Of a stretch of DNA of 28,585 bases, positions 17,906-24,944 are shown one piece after another. The first letter of the stretch is position 1. Each line of letters starts with the position of its first letter. Source of the DNA: Candidatus Elulimicrobium sp. (GTDB taxonomy: Bacteria; Patescibacteriota; Minisyncoccia; Moranbacterales; UBA9337); contig DYKS01000001.1 in assembly GCA_020722485.1 (NCBI GenBank), positions 37,977 to 66,561 of the forward strand, in the 5' to 3' direction. The translations under genes were made by a program, and so were the position numbers. The notes beneath the pieces were generated by a model. The model was given only the letters and a program-made list of their open reading frames with translations, was not told the DNA's origin and ran no database searches.

Positions 17906-18853
17906 TTATTTTTTCCCAATTCTAGAATACCTAATCAGTCCCGAACAGGGAATAATTTCAATTCCTCTTTTTTCCAATTCATCCAAAAACAAATTCATCC
18001 CAATAGAGTCGGAAGAAATATGTCCGGCAATCACCGCATTGATATGAGCTTTTTCTGCTTCCTTACGATGTTCTTCGCTCTGGTGCATAGAAATAATCGT
18101 TCCGATGCCAGCTTGGGACATTTTTTCATATAACTTGGGGCTGCCTTCTGTTCCGCCAGTAATTTCTGTTACAACAATTTTTCCTGTTCGATTATTTTTG
18201 TTTCCGGAAAACAAAGTTGGTCCCACGCCTTGCCTTTTCGCTTCGGCGTATTCCGGCACTTCTTCTAAAATTGTTAAAATTTCGTCCACGTATTCCGGTT
18301 GATTTTTCTCAATTAATTTTTTTAAAAAAGTAGCCACCATATTGTCTGCCGGCGTGTGAACATTGATAAAATTCATTTTTAAATTTTCCGCCGCCATAGT
18401 AGGTTTGAAATGATTAATCGGATTGACACTGCGGGAAACTTCCTCAATCCTCGTTCGCATCAAACTTTCGGCGATATTGATCGGTACTCCGTATTGCGCT
18501 AACACGTCCGCTTGTAAATGCATTACATCATCCAAGTAGGACAATCCTTTTCCCACTGGATGATGAGCGATCACCGCGTCCACTCCCAATTCTTTGGCAA
18601 TTAATAATTCTGCCGCGTCAATATCAATCCCCGCCATTATTTTCTTGATTTTTTTCCCGCTGTCAAAATGAATACGAGAATCCATATACGGATTAACTAA
18701 TCTTTCCTCGTCAAAAAAACTTTTTTCTTTCTTGTCTAGTCTTTCGTATTCTTTTTTGATCCGCGCTAATTTCTTTTCCACTTCTTCACGTGAACGTAAA
18801 TCATTTTTTATTCCTAATTCTATTGCTAGTTTGTAAATTTGTCTTAAGGTCAT
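17906..18853 (-). CDS. NIF3 (NGG1p-interacting factor 3) family protein
   Basis: A 315-residue member of the NIF3/YbgI family, whose characterised relatives bind two metal ions. Visible marks are the metal-site motif IAHHPVGKG (~94-102), GIDIDAAELLIAKE before it, INIAESLMRTR and the C-terminal AGHISSDSIGMNLFLDELE. The first ~75 residues, charged and helical (RSREEVEKKLARIKKEYERL), extend beyond the minimal family and are a feature of this subgroup. The biochemical role is unsettled: a GTP cyclohydrolase-type or hydrolase activity has been proposed for relatives. The gene is 26 bp after glyS and 3 bp before the start of the damaged small gene, so the three probably share an mRNA. Confidence 0.88.
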   Translation of the reverse strand: MTLRQIYKLAIELGIKNDLRSREEVEKKLARIKKEYERLDKKEKSFFDEERLVNPYMDSRIHFDSGKKIKKIMAGIDIDAAELLIAKELGVDAVIAHHPVGKGLSYLDDVMHLQADVLAQYGVPINIAESLMRTRIEEVSRSVNPINHFKPTMAAENLKMNFINVHTPADNMVATFLKKLIEKNQPEYVDEILTILEEVPEYAEAKRQGVGPTLFSGNKNNRTGKIVVTEITGGTEGSPKLYEKMSQAGIGTIISMHQSEEHRKEAEKAHINAVIAGHISSDSIGMNLFLDELEKRGIEIIPCSGLIRYSRIGKK

Positions 18854-18879
18854 AAAAATTTTTTTAAATTATTAATTTT

Positions 18880-20292
18880 TTACACAGATAAATTTTCTTC
18901 CAAAAAATCCCGCAAGTCAAAAATTTTTATCCGTTTTTGTTTCATCGTATCGCGATCTCTGACGGTAACAGTGTCATCTTTTAGTGTGTCAAAATCCACC
19001 GTTACGCAATATGGCGTTCCGATTTCATCTTGTCTCCTATATCTTTTTCCAATATTGCCGTTGTCGTCAAATTCGCACATAAATTCCGATTTTAGATCAG
19101 TATAAATTTGACGCGCCTTAATAACTAATTCCGGTTTATTTTTTAAAAGAGGAAAAATAGCCACTTTAATCGGAGCTAATTTCTTAGGTAATTTTAAAAC
19201 TGTTCGTTCCGTACCGTCTGACAATTTTTCTTCCGTGAAAGCATCTGTTAAAAGCGCTAAAAAAATTCTTTCCACGCCAGTAGAAGTTTCCACAATATGA
19301 GGAATATATTTTTCTCCGGTTTGAGAATCGGTATAAGATAAATCTTTTCCGGAATATTGGCTATGTCGCGACAAATCATAATCGCCGCGCGCGTGAATCC
19401 CCTCTATCTCTTTAAATCCAAACGGAAAATTATACTCAATATCCCAAGCTGCTTTCGCGTAAAAAACTAAATTCTTATGTTTGCGCCATTTAAGATTTTT
19501 CTCTTTAATCCCTAAATCTAAATAAAATTTCCACCGCCGTTGTTTCCATTCTTCATAAATTTTTAATGCTTCTTTTGGATGAGTAAACATTTGCATTTCC
19601 ATTTGTTCAAATTCTCGTTTGCGAAAAATAAATTGACGCGCCGTGATTTCATTGCGAAACGCTTTACCAATTTGAGCAATACCAAAAGGAATCTTCACTC
19701 GCGCGCTGTCCAAAACATTCTTGAAATTGACATAAATTCCTTGACAAGTTTCCCCGCGCAAGTAAACGGGATTTTTCTCCCAATCGCCAGTGAAATTGCC
19801 TAGATTGGATTTCACTAAAAGGTTGAATTTTTTCGCTTTAGTAAAATCTTTAGCGCCACATTTGGCGCACTCAATTTTATCTTTATTTTCGTCTAACAAT
19901 TTGTTAATTTCCTCTTCGGTCATTTTTTCGTCCGCTTGAATTCCTAAATCTTCCAAGATATGATCGACCCTCAAACGAGCGTGACATTTCCTGCATTCTA
20001 TTAAAGGATCGGAAAAACCAGTCGTATGTCCAGAAGCTTCCCACACTCGCGGATGCATAAAAATAGCCGCGTCCAATCCGACAATATTTTCATTTTTCCG
20101 CACCATCGCTTGCCACCAAGCCGCCTTGATATTATTAGCCAATTCCACGCCGTAAGGACCAAAATCATAAACGGCGGAAAATCCGCCATAAATTTCCGAA
20201 GAGGGAAAAACAAAACCCCGCCTCTTGCAAAGAGAGATAATTTTATTCATTTTGTCTTCTGAAAATAACTCTTTTTTTTCATCTGCGATCAT
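18880..20292 (-). CDS. glyS: glycyl-tRNA synthetase, dimeric (eukaryote-like) type
   Basis: Charges tRNA(Gly). The 470-residue class IIa enzyme is the single-chain alpha2 type, not the alpha2beta2 GlyQ/GlyS type. It has the N-terminal motif 1 region (RRGFVFPSSEIYGGFSAVYDFGPYG), an insertion with a zinc-knuckle pattern (C100, C103, C142, C145), motif 2 (IGKAFRNEITARQFIFRKREFEQME), motif 3 (HIVETSTGVERIFLALL) and a C-terminal anticodon-binding domain starting near APIKVAIFPL. No Shine-Dalgarno is seen at the start. The 80 bp upstream hold an intrinsic terminator preceded by a tiny ORF, a layout that suggests attenuation (see findings). Confidence 0.96.
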   Translation of the reverse strand: MIADEKKELFSEDKMNKIISLCKRRGFVFPSSEIYGGFSAVYDFGPYGVELANNIKAAWWQAMVRKNENIVGLDAAIFMHPRVWEASGHTTGFSDPLIECRKCHARLRVDHILEDLGIQADEKMTEEEINKLLDENKDKIECAKCGAKDFTKAKKFNLLVKSNLGNFTGDWEKNPVYLRGETCQGIYVNFKNVLDSARVKIPFGIAQIGKAFRNEITARQFIFRKREFEQMEMQMFTHPKEALKIYEEWKQRRWKFYLDLGIKEKNLKWRKHKNLVFYAKAAWDIEYNFPFGFKEIEGIHARGDYDLSRHSQYSGKDLSYTDSQTGEKYIPHIVETSTGVERIFLALLTDAFTEEKLSDGTERTVLKLPKKLAPIKVAIFPLLKNKPELVIKARQIYTDLKSEFMCEFDDNGNIGKRYRRQDEIGTPYCVTVDFDTLKDDTVTVRDRDTMKQKRIKIFDLRDFLEENLSV

Positions 20293-20340
20293 AAAAATAA
20301 ATTAGCAAATATTTAACCAAAAAGCAACTGCCGCCAAATA

Positions 20341-20364
20341 AAAAACCTTCAACAATTGAAAGTT
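20341..20364 (-). terminator. AT-rich intrinsic terminator between the tiny ORF and glyS
   Basis: On the minus strand the arms AACTTTCAA and TTGAAGGTT (9 bp with one G-U pair, 3-base loop) are followed directly by a T run. The 5' arm starts 7 bases after the stop of the 19-codon ORF, and the whole structure is about 50 bases upstream of the glyS start. It may end the preceding transcript or act as a conditional attenuator. Confidence 0.6.
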
Positions 20365-20371
20365 AAAGAGA

Positions 20372-20431
20372 TTAAACAAATCCTCCTTCCTCCACATATA
20401 CTTTCCCAAAAGAAATAACGTCTTTGACCAT
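20372..20431 (-). CDS. 19-residue peptide ORF with perfect Shine-Dalgarno, upstream of glyS
   Basis: The ORF encodes MVKDVISFGKVYVEEGGFV and ends in TAA. It has AGGAGGA at 20445-20439, 7 bases before this ATG; an in-frame ATG two codons earlier is only 1 base from the site and is too close. Almost no other gene in the window has a Shine-Dalgarno, so efficient translation seems to be selected. The last codons include a Gly-Gly pair (GGA GGA), and a terminator hairpin begins 7 bases after the stop. A leader peptide for glyS attenuation, a small secreted or modified peptide, or chance are all possible. No homologue is recognised. Confidence 0.4.
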   Translation of the reverse strand: MVKDVISFGKVYVEEGGFV

Positions 20432-20462
20432 TTTCATATCCTCCTTTTGTTTGGTTTTTTGT

Positions 20463-20483
20463 GAAAAATTAATTTAATTTTTC
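20463..20483. promoter_or_regulatory. AT-rich perfect inverted repeat upstream of the tiny ORF
   Basis: Ten-base arms GAAAAATTAA and TTAATTTTTC flank a single base, giving a near-palindrome about 18 bases upstream of the AGGAGGA site. It is too tight for an RNA hairpin with full arms and looks more like a protein-binding operator, but such AT-rich symmetry also arises by chance. The rest of the 472-bp spacer holds the two small ORFs and the terminator listed separately. Confidence 0.3.
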
Positions 20484-20514
20484 ATTTATTTAATCTTGAC
20501 TATAAAAAATTTTT

Positions 20515-20674
20515 TTAAATTCCTTTGCATATATCTTTGTTATTCCATTCAATCCACCTTTGATATGTAGTGGAAGTTTCTTTTAATCGTTTAGCTTCTA
20601 AACACAAAGGATCTGAGACAAATAATTTGCCAAGAAGATAAATTCCTAAAAATAGAATAGAATAGAAATTTCAT
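20515..20674 (-). pseudogene. 52-codon small membrane-protein ORF with a one-base frameshift
   Basis: ATG at 20674 opens MKFLFYSIF and then leaves frame. The next frame continues as LGIYLLGKLFVSDPLCLEA, then a charged stretch ending QRWIEWNNKDICKGI and TAA at 20515. Dropping one T from the TTTTT run near 20648 joins the two into a 52-residue protein with an N-terminal hydrophobic helix and a soluble tail with two cysteines, a coherent small anchored or secreted protein. It lies about 90 bp after the U32-family gene. It is either a recent pseudogene, a programmed shift or an assembly error. No family is recognised. Confidence 0.4.
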
Positions 20675-20764
20675 TGCTTATTTGTTAAAACCTGTTTATC
20701 TAGAAAATATCTTTTCCCAAATATAATTTTTCTTTTTTTCAAGATTCCAAAAACGCGCGGATAT

Positions 20765-22018
20765 TTATTTCGTTTTTATCCTTTTACGCAAAAGCGATAA
20801 AGGAGAAATATTTTTTGCGTCCGTTTCTAAATAATAAATATTATTTCCACCGCCGTGCGCGGAATTGACCGATTTCATTTTTTCATCATAAATCCCCAAA
20901 ATTTTCAGCGACTGATTTTTTTCGGTATCAATTATTTCAACTTGATCACCAGTATAAATCGCGTTGTGCGCTTTTATTTTTATTTTTCGTTTTTTTTCTT
21001 TATTACTTATTTTCACAACTTCACCCACAAATTCCCATTCGCTTTTCTCATGAGAGTTTTCTAAATTATGTTCCGCTTCGCCGCCGAATAAAAATCCTTC
21101 CGTATATCCACGATGAACCAAACTCTTTAAATTATTCTGCTCTTCTTTTAAAATTTTTTTATCATTTAAATTATCCAGCACGCGACGGTAAGCGCGAACA
21201 ACCGTCGCTAAATAATAAACACTTTTGTTGCGTCCTTCTATTTTAAAAGAAGTTACGCCAGCGGCGGATAAATCTTTCAGATGAGAAAGCAAATTTAAAT
21301 CTTTGCTGTTAAAAAAATAAGTGCCGTGTTTATCTTCTTCCAAATCAATTTCAAATTCGCCCTTGCGATCAATGACTGAAGTTTTTTTCCAATATGCCCA
21401 GCGACAAGGTTGAGAACAATCCCCTAGATTAGCGCTACGTCCCGTCATCCAACGGCTTAAAATACAACGACCGGAATAACTCATACACATCGCTCCGTGG
21501 ACAAAACATTCTAAATCAACTTCCGGAACTTTTTGATGAATTTCTTTAATCTCGGATAAGCTCACCTCTCGTGCTAAAATTATTCGCTTTACTCCCTGTT
21601 TGCGCCAAAATTTCACCGCCCGCCAATTAGTGGCATTGGCTTGAGTAGAAAGATGAATTTCTGTCTTTGGCAAATATTTTTTTACTAAATCCAGAACGCC
21701 GGGATCGCTCACAATTATTCCGTCCGGATAAATTTCCCGCAGTTTTTTCAAATGTTTTTCCAATTGCGTCAAATGACGATTATGAGCATAAATATTTAAA
21801 GTCACATAAAAGTTTTTTCCCATTTTTTGCGCGTATTGTTTACTCTTTTTTAAAGAAACAAAAGTAAAATCGTTGATTCGAGCGCGCAATGAAAAATCAG
21901 GCGTACCGGCATACACCGCGTCCGCCCCATAATAAAAAGCGTATCTCATTTTTTCCGGACTTCCCGCCGGCGCAAGCAATTCTAATTTATTTTTACTTTT
22001 TTTAATAATTTTTAACAT
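20765..22018 (-). CDS. U32 peptidase-family protein (TrhP/RlhA-like)
   Basis: The 417-residue protein starts with the U32 signature KLELLAPAGSPEKMRYAFYY and GADAVYAGTPDFSLRAR. It has the diagnostic CFVHGAMCMSYSGRCILSRW block, with further Cys in LGDCSQPCRW, and a C-terminal beta domain (ARGDQVEI-type, here AIYTGDQVEIID). Although filed as peptidases, well-studied members (TrhP, RlhA) help install 5-hydroxyl groups on tRNA uridine or 23S rRNA, probably with a cluster bound by these cysteines; RNA modification is the better guess here. The start is 8 bases after a 7-bp hairpin and 52 bp after the cysteine-rich unknown gene. No Shine-Dalgarno is seen. Confidence 0.9.
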   Translation of the reverse strand: MLKIIKKSKNKLELLAPAGSPEKMRYAFYYGADAVYAGTPDFSLRARINDFTFVSLKKSKQYAQKMGKNFYVTLNIYAHNRHLTQLEKHLKKLREIYPDGIIVSDPGVLDLVKKYLPKTEIHLSTQANATNWRAVKFWRKQGVKRIILAREVSLSEIKEIHQKVPEVDLECFVHGAMCMSYSGRCILSRWMTGRSANLGDCSQPCRWAYWKKTSVIDRKGEFEIDLEEDKHGTYFFNSKDLNLLSHLKDLSAAGVTSFKIEGRNKSVYYLATVVRAYRRVLDNLNDKKILKEEQNNLKSLVHRGYTEGFLFGGEAEHNLENSHEKSEWEFVGEVVKISNKEKKRKIKIKAHNAIYTGDQVEIIDTEKNQSLKILGIYDEKMKSVNSAHGGGNNIYYLETDAKNISPLSLLRKRIKTK

Positions 22019-22025
22019 AAATGAA

Positions 22026-22047
22026 GCGACTGCTTTTACACAGTCGC
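22026..22047 (-). other. hairpin between the cysteine-rich gene and the U32 gene
   Basis: Perfect 7-bp arms GCGACTG and CAGTCGC flank an 8-base loop. On the minus strand the hairpin ends 7 bases before the U32 ATG, so it would cover the ribosome-binding zone; no T run follows. It may weaken translation of the U32 gene, act as a processing site, or be a poor terminator. Confidence 0.45.
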
Positions 22048-22070
22048 AAATACAAATTTACTATTATTTA

Positions 22071-22913
22071 CTACAACGCAGTTATTTTTTCTCGGCTTCC
22101 ATCAGAAAAAATTTTAAACAACTGTAAAAATTCATCTGGTTTTATACTTCTTTCTTCGCAAAATAAGTTCCAAGCTTCATAATCAGAAGAAACATTTAAA
22201 TAAATAATTCCTTCCGATGTCCAAAGAACGTATTTCACCGTTTCCGCCGTTTTCTTTTTTTTCAATTTCAAAAACGAAGGAAAAGAATTCTCTCTCTGGC
22301 CAGACGTTCCCGACAACTTTTGAGAAGAAATAATTTTATTTTCCGAAACTGAAACATCATCAGCAATACTGGCAAAAACATCCACTTCTTCATAACATTT
22401 TCTATAACACATTCTATCATTTTTGGCTGGAGGGGGAATTGGTCGCCACAGAAAAGGAGATAACGTTTCAATTTTAATTTTTTTATCATTCGCTCGATAA
22501 GAAAAATTGGAAAATAAAATTTCTTCTTTTTCCAATAACTCCTTCATCTCATCAACTGTTAAAAATCTTTTCCTGCGATTTGGATGATAGGGACATAAAA
22601 AACAAGAAAATGTTTTCCAGACCTTATAATCACTTTCATTAACTCCAAAAATGAAACTAATATCCGCAACATATCCTAAACAAAAACAAATAGATAAATT
22701 ACATTTATCTTCATTGCAACGAATTTCATTGTTTATTGCAATCCTTAATTCTGGATTGCAATCAAAAAATTCCCTGTCAGAAAGAAATCGGTTTTGTCCT
22801 TTTGTTTGTAAAAAAATTTTCCGAGGATTACTTATAATTATCAGCGGATCACTTTCTCCTTTCAAGACAAAATACACTCCTTCAGCCTCTAAAATATCCA
22901 CTTTAAAATTCAT
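22071..22913 (-). CDS. unknown cysteine-rich protein with strong ribosome-binding site
   Basis: A 280-residue protein I do not recognise. It holds ten cysteines: C52, C66, C71, C76, C78, C104 and C107 (CFLC), C169 and C173 (CYRKC), and C252. The cluster 66-107 suggests a zinc or iron-sulfur site; the radical-SAM CxxxCxxC motif is absent. There are no transmembrane helices. The region ~185-225 is Ser/Lys-rich and probably disordered. The start is well supported: AGGAGGA at 22927-22921 stands 7 bases before the ATG, unlike neighbouring genes, which lack such sites. It precedes the U32 gene with a hairpin between. The arrangement suggests either an accessory partner or an acquired gene. Confidence 0.7.
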   Translation of the reverse strand: MNFKVDILEAEGVYFVLKGESDPLIIISNPRKIFLQTKGQNRFLSDREFFDCNPELRIAINNEIRCNEDKCNLSICFCLGYVADISFIFGVNESDYKVWKTFSCFLCPYHPNRRKRFLTVDEMKELLEKEEILFSNFSYRANDKKIKIETLSPFLWRPIPPPAKNDRMCYRKCYEEVDVFASIADDVSVSENKIISSQKLSGTSGQRENSFPSFLKLKKKKTAETVKYVLWTSEGIIYLNVSSDYEAWNLFCEERSIKPDEFLQLFKIFSDGSREKITAL

Positions 22914-23006
22914 TCGTTTATCCTCCTGAAATATTTTTCATTAGACATCAAACGACACAAAAGCAAAATAATCAAAAAAATTATGATTTCAAAGAACTGC
23001 TGTTAT

Positions 23007-23051
23007 TTATTATTGAAAAACGAAGCGAAACGCTTCGTTTTTCAATAATAA
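23007..23051 (-). terminator. very strong bidirectional hairpin terminator after rplL
   Basis: A perfect inverted repeat of 21-bp arms with a 3-base AAA loop, containing GAAAAACGAAGCG on one side and its complement on the other, so a T5 run lies within the stem. It begins 1 base after the rplL stop codon. It should terminate transcription from rplJ-rplL and shield the genes on either side. Confidence 0.85.
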
Positions 23052-23052
23052 T

Positions 23053-23490
23053 CTATTTTAATTCCACCGTCGCTCCGACACCTTCTAGTTTCTTTTTTAT
23101 TTCTTCCGCGTCTTTCTTGGAAATTTTTTCTTTAATTACTTTAGGAGCTCCATCCACCAAATCTTTGGCTTCTTTTAATCCCAAACCAGTAATTTCTCGC
23201 ACCATTTTAATCACATTGATTTTTTGGGCGCCAGCCGCTTTTAATTCCACATCAAATTCAGTTTTTTCTTCCGTCGCTGTTTCTCCTGTCGCCGCCGGCA
23301 TCATTCCCATCGCCATAGGCGCGACAGCGCTAACCCCAAATTTTTCTTCCAAAACTTTCACTAATTCGGAAAGTTCCAGAACGCTCATTTTCTCTATTTC
23401 CTCTACCAATTTTTTAAACTTGGCAGGAACTTCTGATTCTTTTTTTTCTTCTTTAATTTCGGCAGTTTCCGCCTTTTTTTCTTCTGTCAT
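23053..23490 (-). CDS. rplL: 50S ribosomal protein L7/L12
   Basis: Flexible stalk protein that recruits translation factors. The 145-residue product has the usual N-terminal dimerisation region (VLELSELVKVLEEKFGVSAVA), an Ala/Gly/Met hinge and the C-terminal globular domain (FDVELKAAGAQKINVIKMVREITGLGLKEAKDLVDGAP). It is about 20 residues longer than typical, because the N-terminus carries a Lys/Glu-rich extension (residues ~1-24) before the dimerisation helix. It is 43 bp after rplJ and ends in TAG just before the strong terminator. Confidence 0.96.
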   Translation of the reverse strand: MTEEKKAETAEIKEEKKESEVPAKFKKLVEEIEKMSVLELSELVKVLEEKFGVSAVAPMAMGMMPAATGETATEEKTEFDVELKAAGAQKINVIKMVREITGLGLKEAKDLVDGAPKVIKEKISKKDAEEIKKKLEGVGATVELK

Positions 23491-23533
23491 AATTTTGTTG
23501 TTTAACCAAATTAAAATTATTTAAAAATTAAAA

Positions 23534-24055
23534 TTATTTTTTGCCATCAGCAATAGCTTTCAACGCGTAAACCAATTTTCTTTGATTACCAATTAAAACA
23601 TTGGCTAAACCGGAAATGGGAGATCTTAAACTACCCAATATTTGCGCCAACAATTCTTGTTTTCCCGGCAACTTAGCCAAGCCGATAACTTCTTCCTTAG
23701 TGATTTTTTTAGCGCCCAAAATACCGCCTAAAATTTCCAAACTTTTTTTCTCTTTGGCTAATTTATAAATAGTTTTAACGAAATTAGTTTCTTCTTGTTG
23801 AGAAACAGAAACGGCCAATTGCCCTTCCATTTCTTTGGCTCCAATTTTTTCCCCGCTGTTTTTTTCAAACGCCAAATCCACTAATCTTTTTTTAATCACC
23901 CGAAAAACAGCGCCTTCTTTTTTTAAATTCTTTCTCAAAGCGGACATTTCCTTAACCGGCAAACCCTGATAGTTCACAAAAACCACCGCTTTAGCCGTTT
24001 TTAACTCCTTGCTTAATTCTTCCACTATTTTCTTTTTATCCTCTTTTTTTAACAT
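23534..24055 (-). CDS. rplJ: 50S ribosomal protein L10
   Basis: Base of the ribosomal stalk; binds 23S rRNA and L7/L12 dimers. The 173-residue protein has the family N-terminus (KKKIVEELSKELKTAKAVVFVNYQGLPVKEMSALRKNLK), VIKKRLVDLAF, and the LAKLPGKQELLAQILGSL segment leading to the C-terminal L12-binding helix. It is preceded by an L10-type RNA leader and a clear promoter, so it is probably autoregulated by the L10-L12 complex. The usual upstream rplK-rplA genes are absent at this locus, so the stalk genes form their own operon. Confidence 0.96.
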   Translation of the reverse strand: MLKKEDKKKIVEELSKELKTAKAVVFVNYQGLPVKEMSALRKNLKKEGAVFRVIKKRLVDLAFEKNSGEKIGAKEMEGQLAVSVSQQEETNFVKTIYKLAKEKKSLEILGGILGAKKITKEEVIGLAKLPGKQELLAQILGSLRSPISGLANVLIGNQRKLVYALKAIADGKK

Positions 24056-24090
24056 ATTTTTATCTAATCTAATGTAATATTTTTACTTAA

Positions 24091-24262
24091 AAAACAAAAA
24101 AATCCGCTTTTTTTATGAAGCAGACTTCGGAAAAAATTCCCTCTAAATTCCAGCCCTGAAAAAACATTTAAAAACTGCTTGAAATTTAAAGAAGAATAAT
24201 TCCTCGGCCGGACTTACGCGAAAATCCTTTCGGAAAATTCGCCGCCTTGCTGTCTGCGGAAT
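24091..24262 (-). promoter_or_regulatory. ribosomal protein L10 leader RNA with 3' attenuator
   Basis: The minus strand carries CCGCAGACAGCAAGG (24259-24245) and AAGTCCGGCCGAGG (24215-24202), which match the conserved strands of the bacterial L10 leader that binds L10(L12)4. Downstream, GTCTGCTT and AAGCGGAT pair (with G-U pairs) across a short A-rich loop and are followed by a T run at about 24101-24091. This is a likely intrinsic attenuator ahead of rplJ. The leader is recognised from memory of its consensus, not by a covariance search. Confidence 0.8.
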
Positions 24263-24288
24263 AATCATTTAATTTTTAACGTTTTTTT

Positions 24289-24316
24289 ATTTTAACAGAA
24301 TAAAAATTTTCGTCAA
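24289..24316 (-). promoter_or_regulatory. sigma70-type promoter of the rplJ-rplL operon
   Basis: TTGACG (24316-24311) and TAAAAT (24294-24289) are separated by 16 bases and lie just upstream of the L10 leader, in the expected order promoter, leader, attenuator, rplJ. Confidence 0.65.
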
Positions 24317-24330
24317 TATTATTTCTCATT

Positions 24331-24750
24331 CTAATTAGCCGTTTCTTCCTTTTTTATATCTTCTTTTATTTCTTCTTTGGATTGAGTTGCGTCTTCCTTT
24401 GTTTCCTTAACTCTAGCGGAGGACGTTTCCGCTGTTAATTCTTTCTCTTTTCCTTCTTTAACTATATTTCCATCCGCTTGCGATTTCTTTTTAATTTTAA
24501 TCACCCGTTTTTTTCCCTTTATCACTCCTTCTTTAACCAATAAATTGTAAACTGAATCAGACGCTTGCGCGCCTTTCTCCAACCAATATTTAATTTTTTC
24601 TTCCTTTAAAACAGCTTTTTTTAAATGAGGATCCCAACTACCTAAAACTTCCGTATGCCTTCCTGTCGGAGTATGAATTTTTTCTTGAACCACAATTCTA
24701 AAATACGCTTTATTTTTTTTACCCACTCTAGAAAATCTTATAACTAACAT
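24331..24750 (-). CDS. rpsP: 30S ribosomal protein S16 with a charged C-terminal extension
   Basis: Assembly protein of the 30S subunit. Residues 1-~80 are a normal S16 domain: MLVIRFSRVGKKNKAYFRIVV, the GRHTEVLGSWDP motif, KYWLEKGAQASDSVYNLLVKEG. The 139-residue length exceeds the usual 80-90; residues ~85-139 form a low-complexity Lys/Glu/Thr-rich tail (ending EDIKKEETAN), probably disordered. A weak AAGGA precedes the start. It is read from its own promoter at 24825-24852 through a short 5' UTR with a partial hairpin (24769-24795). The usual partners rimM and trmD do not follow; the rplJ leader does. Confidence 0.95.
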   Translation of the reverse strand: MLVIRFSRVGKKNKAYFRIVVQEKIHTPTGRHTEVLGSWDPHLKKAVLKEEKIKYWLEKGAQASDSVYNLLVKEGVIKGKKRVIKIKKKSQADGNIVKEGKEKELTAETSSARVKETKEDATQSKEEIKEDIKKEETAN

Positions 24751-24824
24751 AAATCCTTTAAATACAACGCGTTTTACCTTTCGGTTAATCGCGCTTTTTT
24801 AAAAAAATTACAATCAATTTTTTT

Positions 24825-24852
24825 ATATTACACCAATAAGAAAAAATGTCAA
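24825..24852 (-). promoter_or_regulatory. sigma70-type promoter of rpsP
   Basis: A perfect TTGACA (24852-24847) is followed after 16 bases by TAATAT (24830-24825), about 75 bases upstream of the rpsP start. It is the best -35 box in the window and lies about 90 bp from the left 179-bp repeat. Confidence 0.65.
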
Positions 24853-24944
24853 CACAAACCTATATATTTCTTCAAAAAAATTACATTTGGCACAAATTTA
24901 TCACAAAGTTCGAACTTTTTTTCCAAGAAAACTTTTGAAGAAAG

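Noticed and set aside
17342..20292. Alternative genetic code as an explanation for the in-frame TAG
   Set aside because: TAG ends eno, aspS and rplL and TGA ends rsmI and the carboxypeptidase gene at the expected C-termini, so the standard bacterial code fits.
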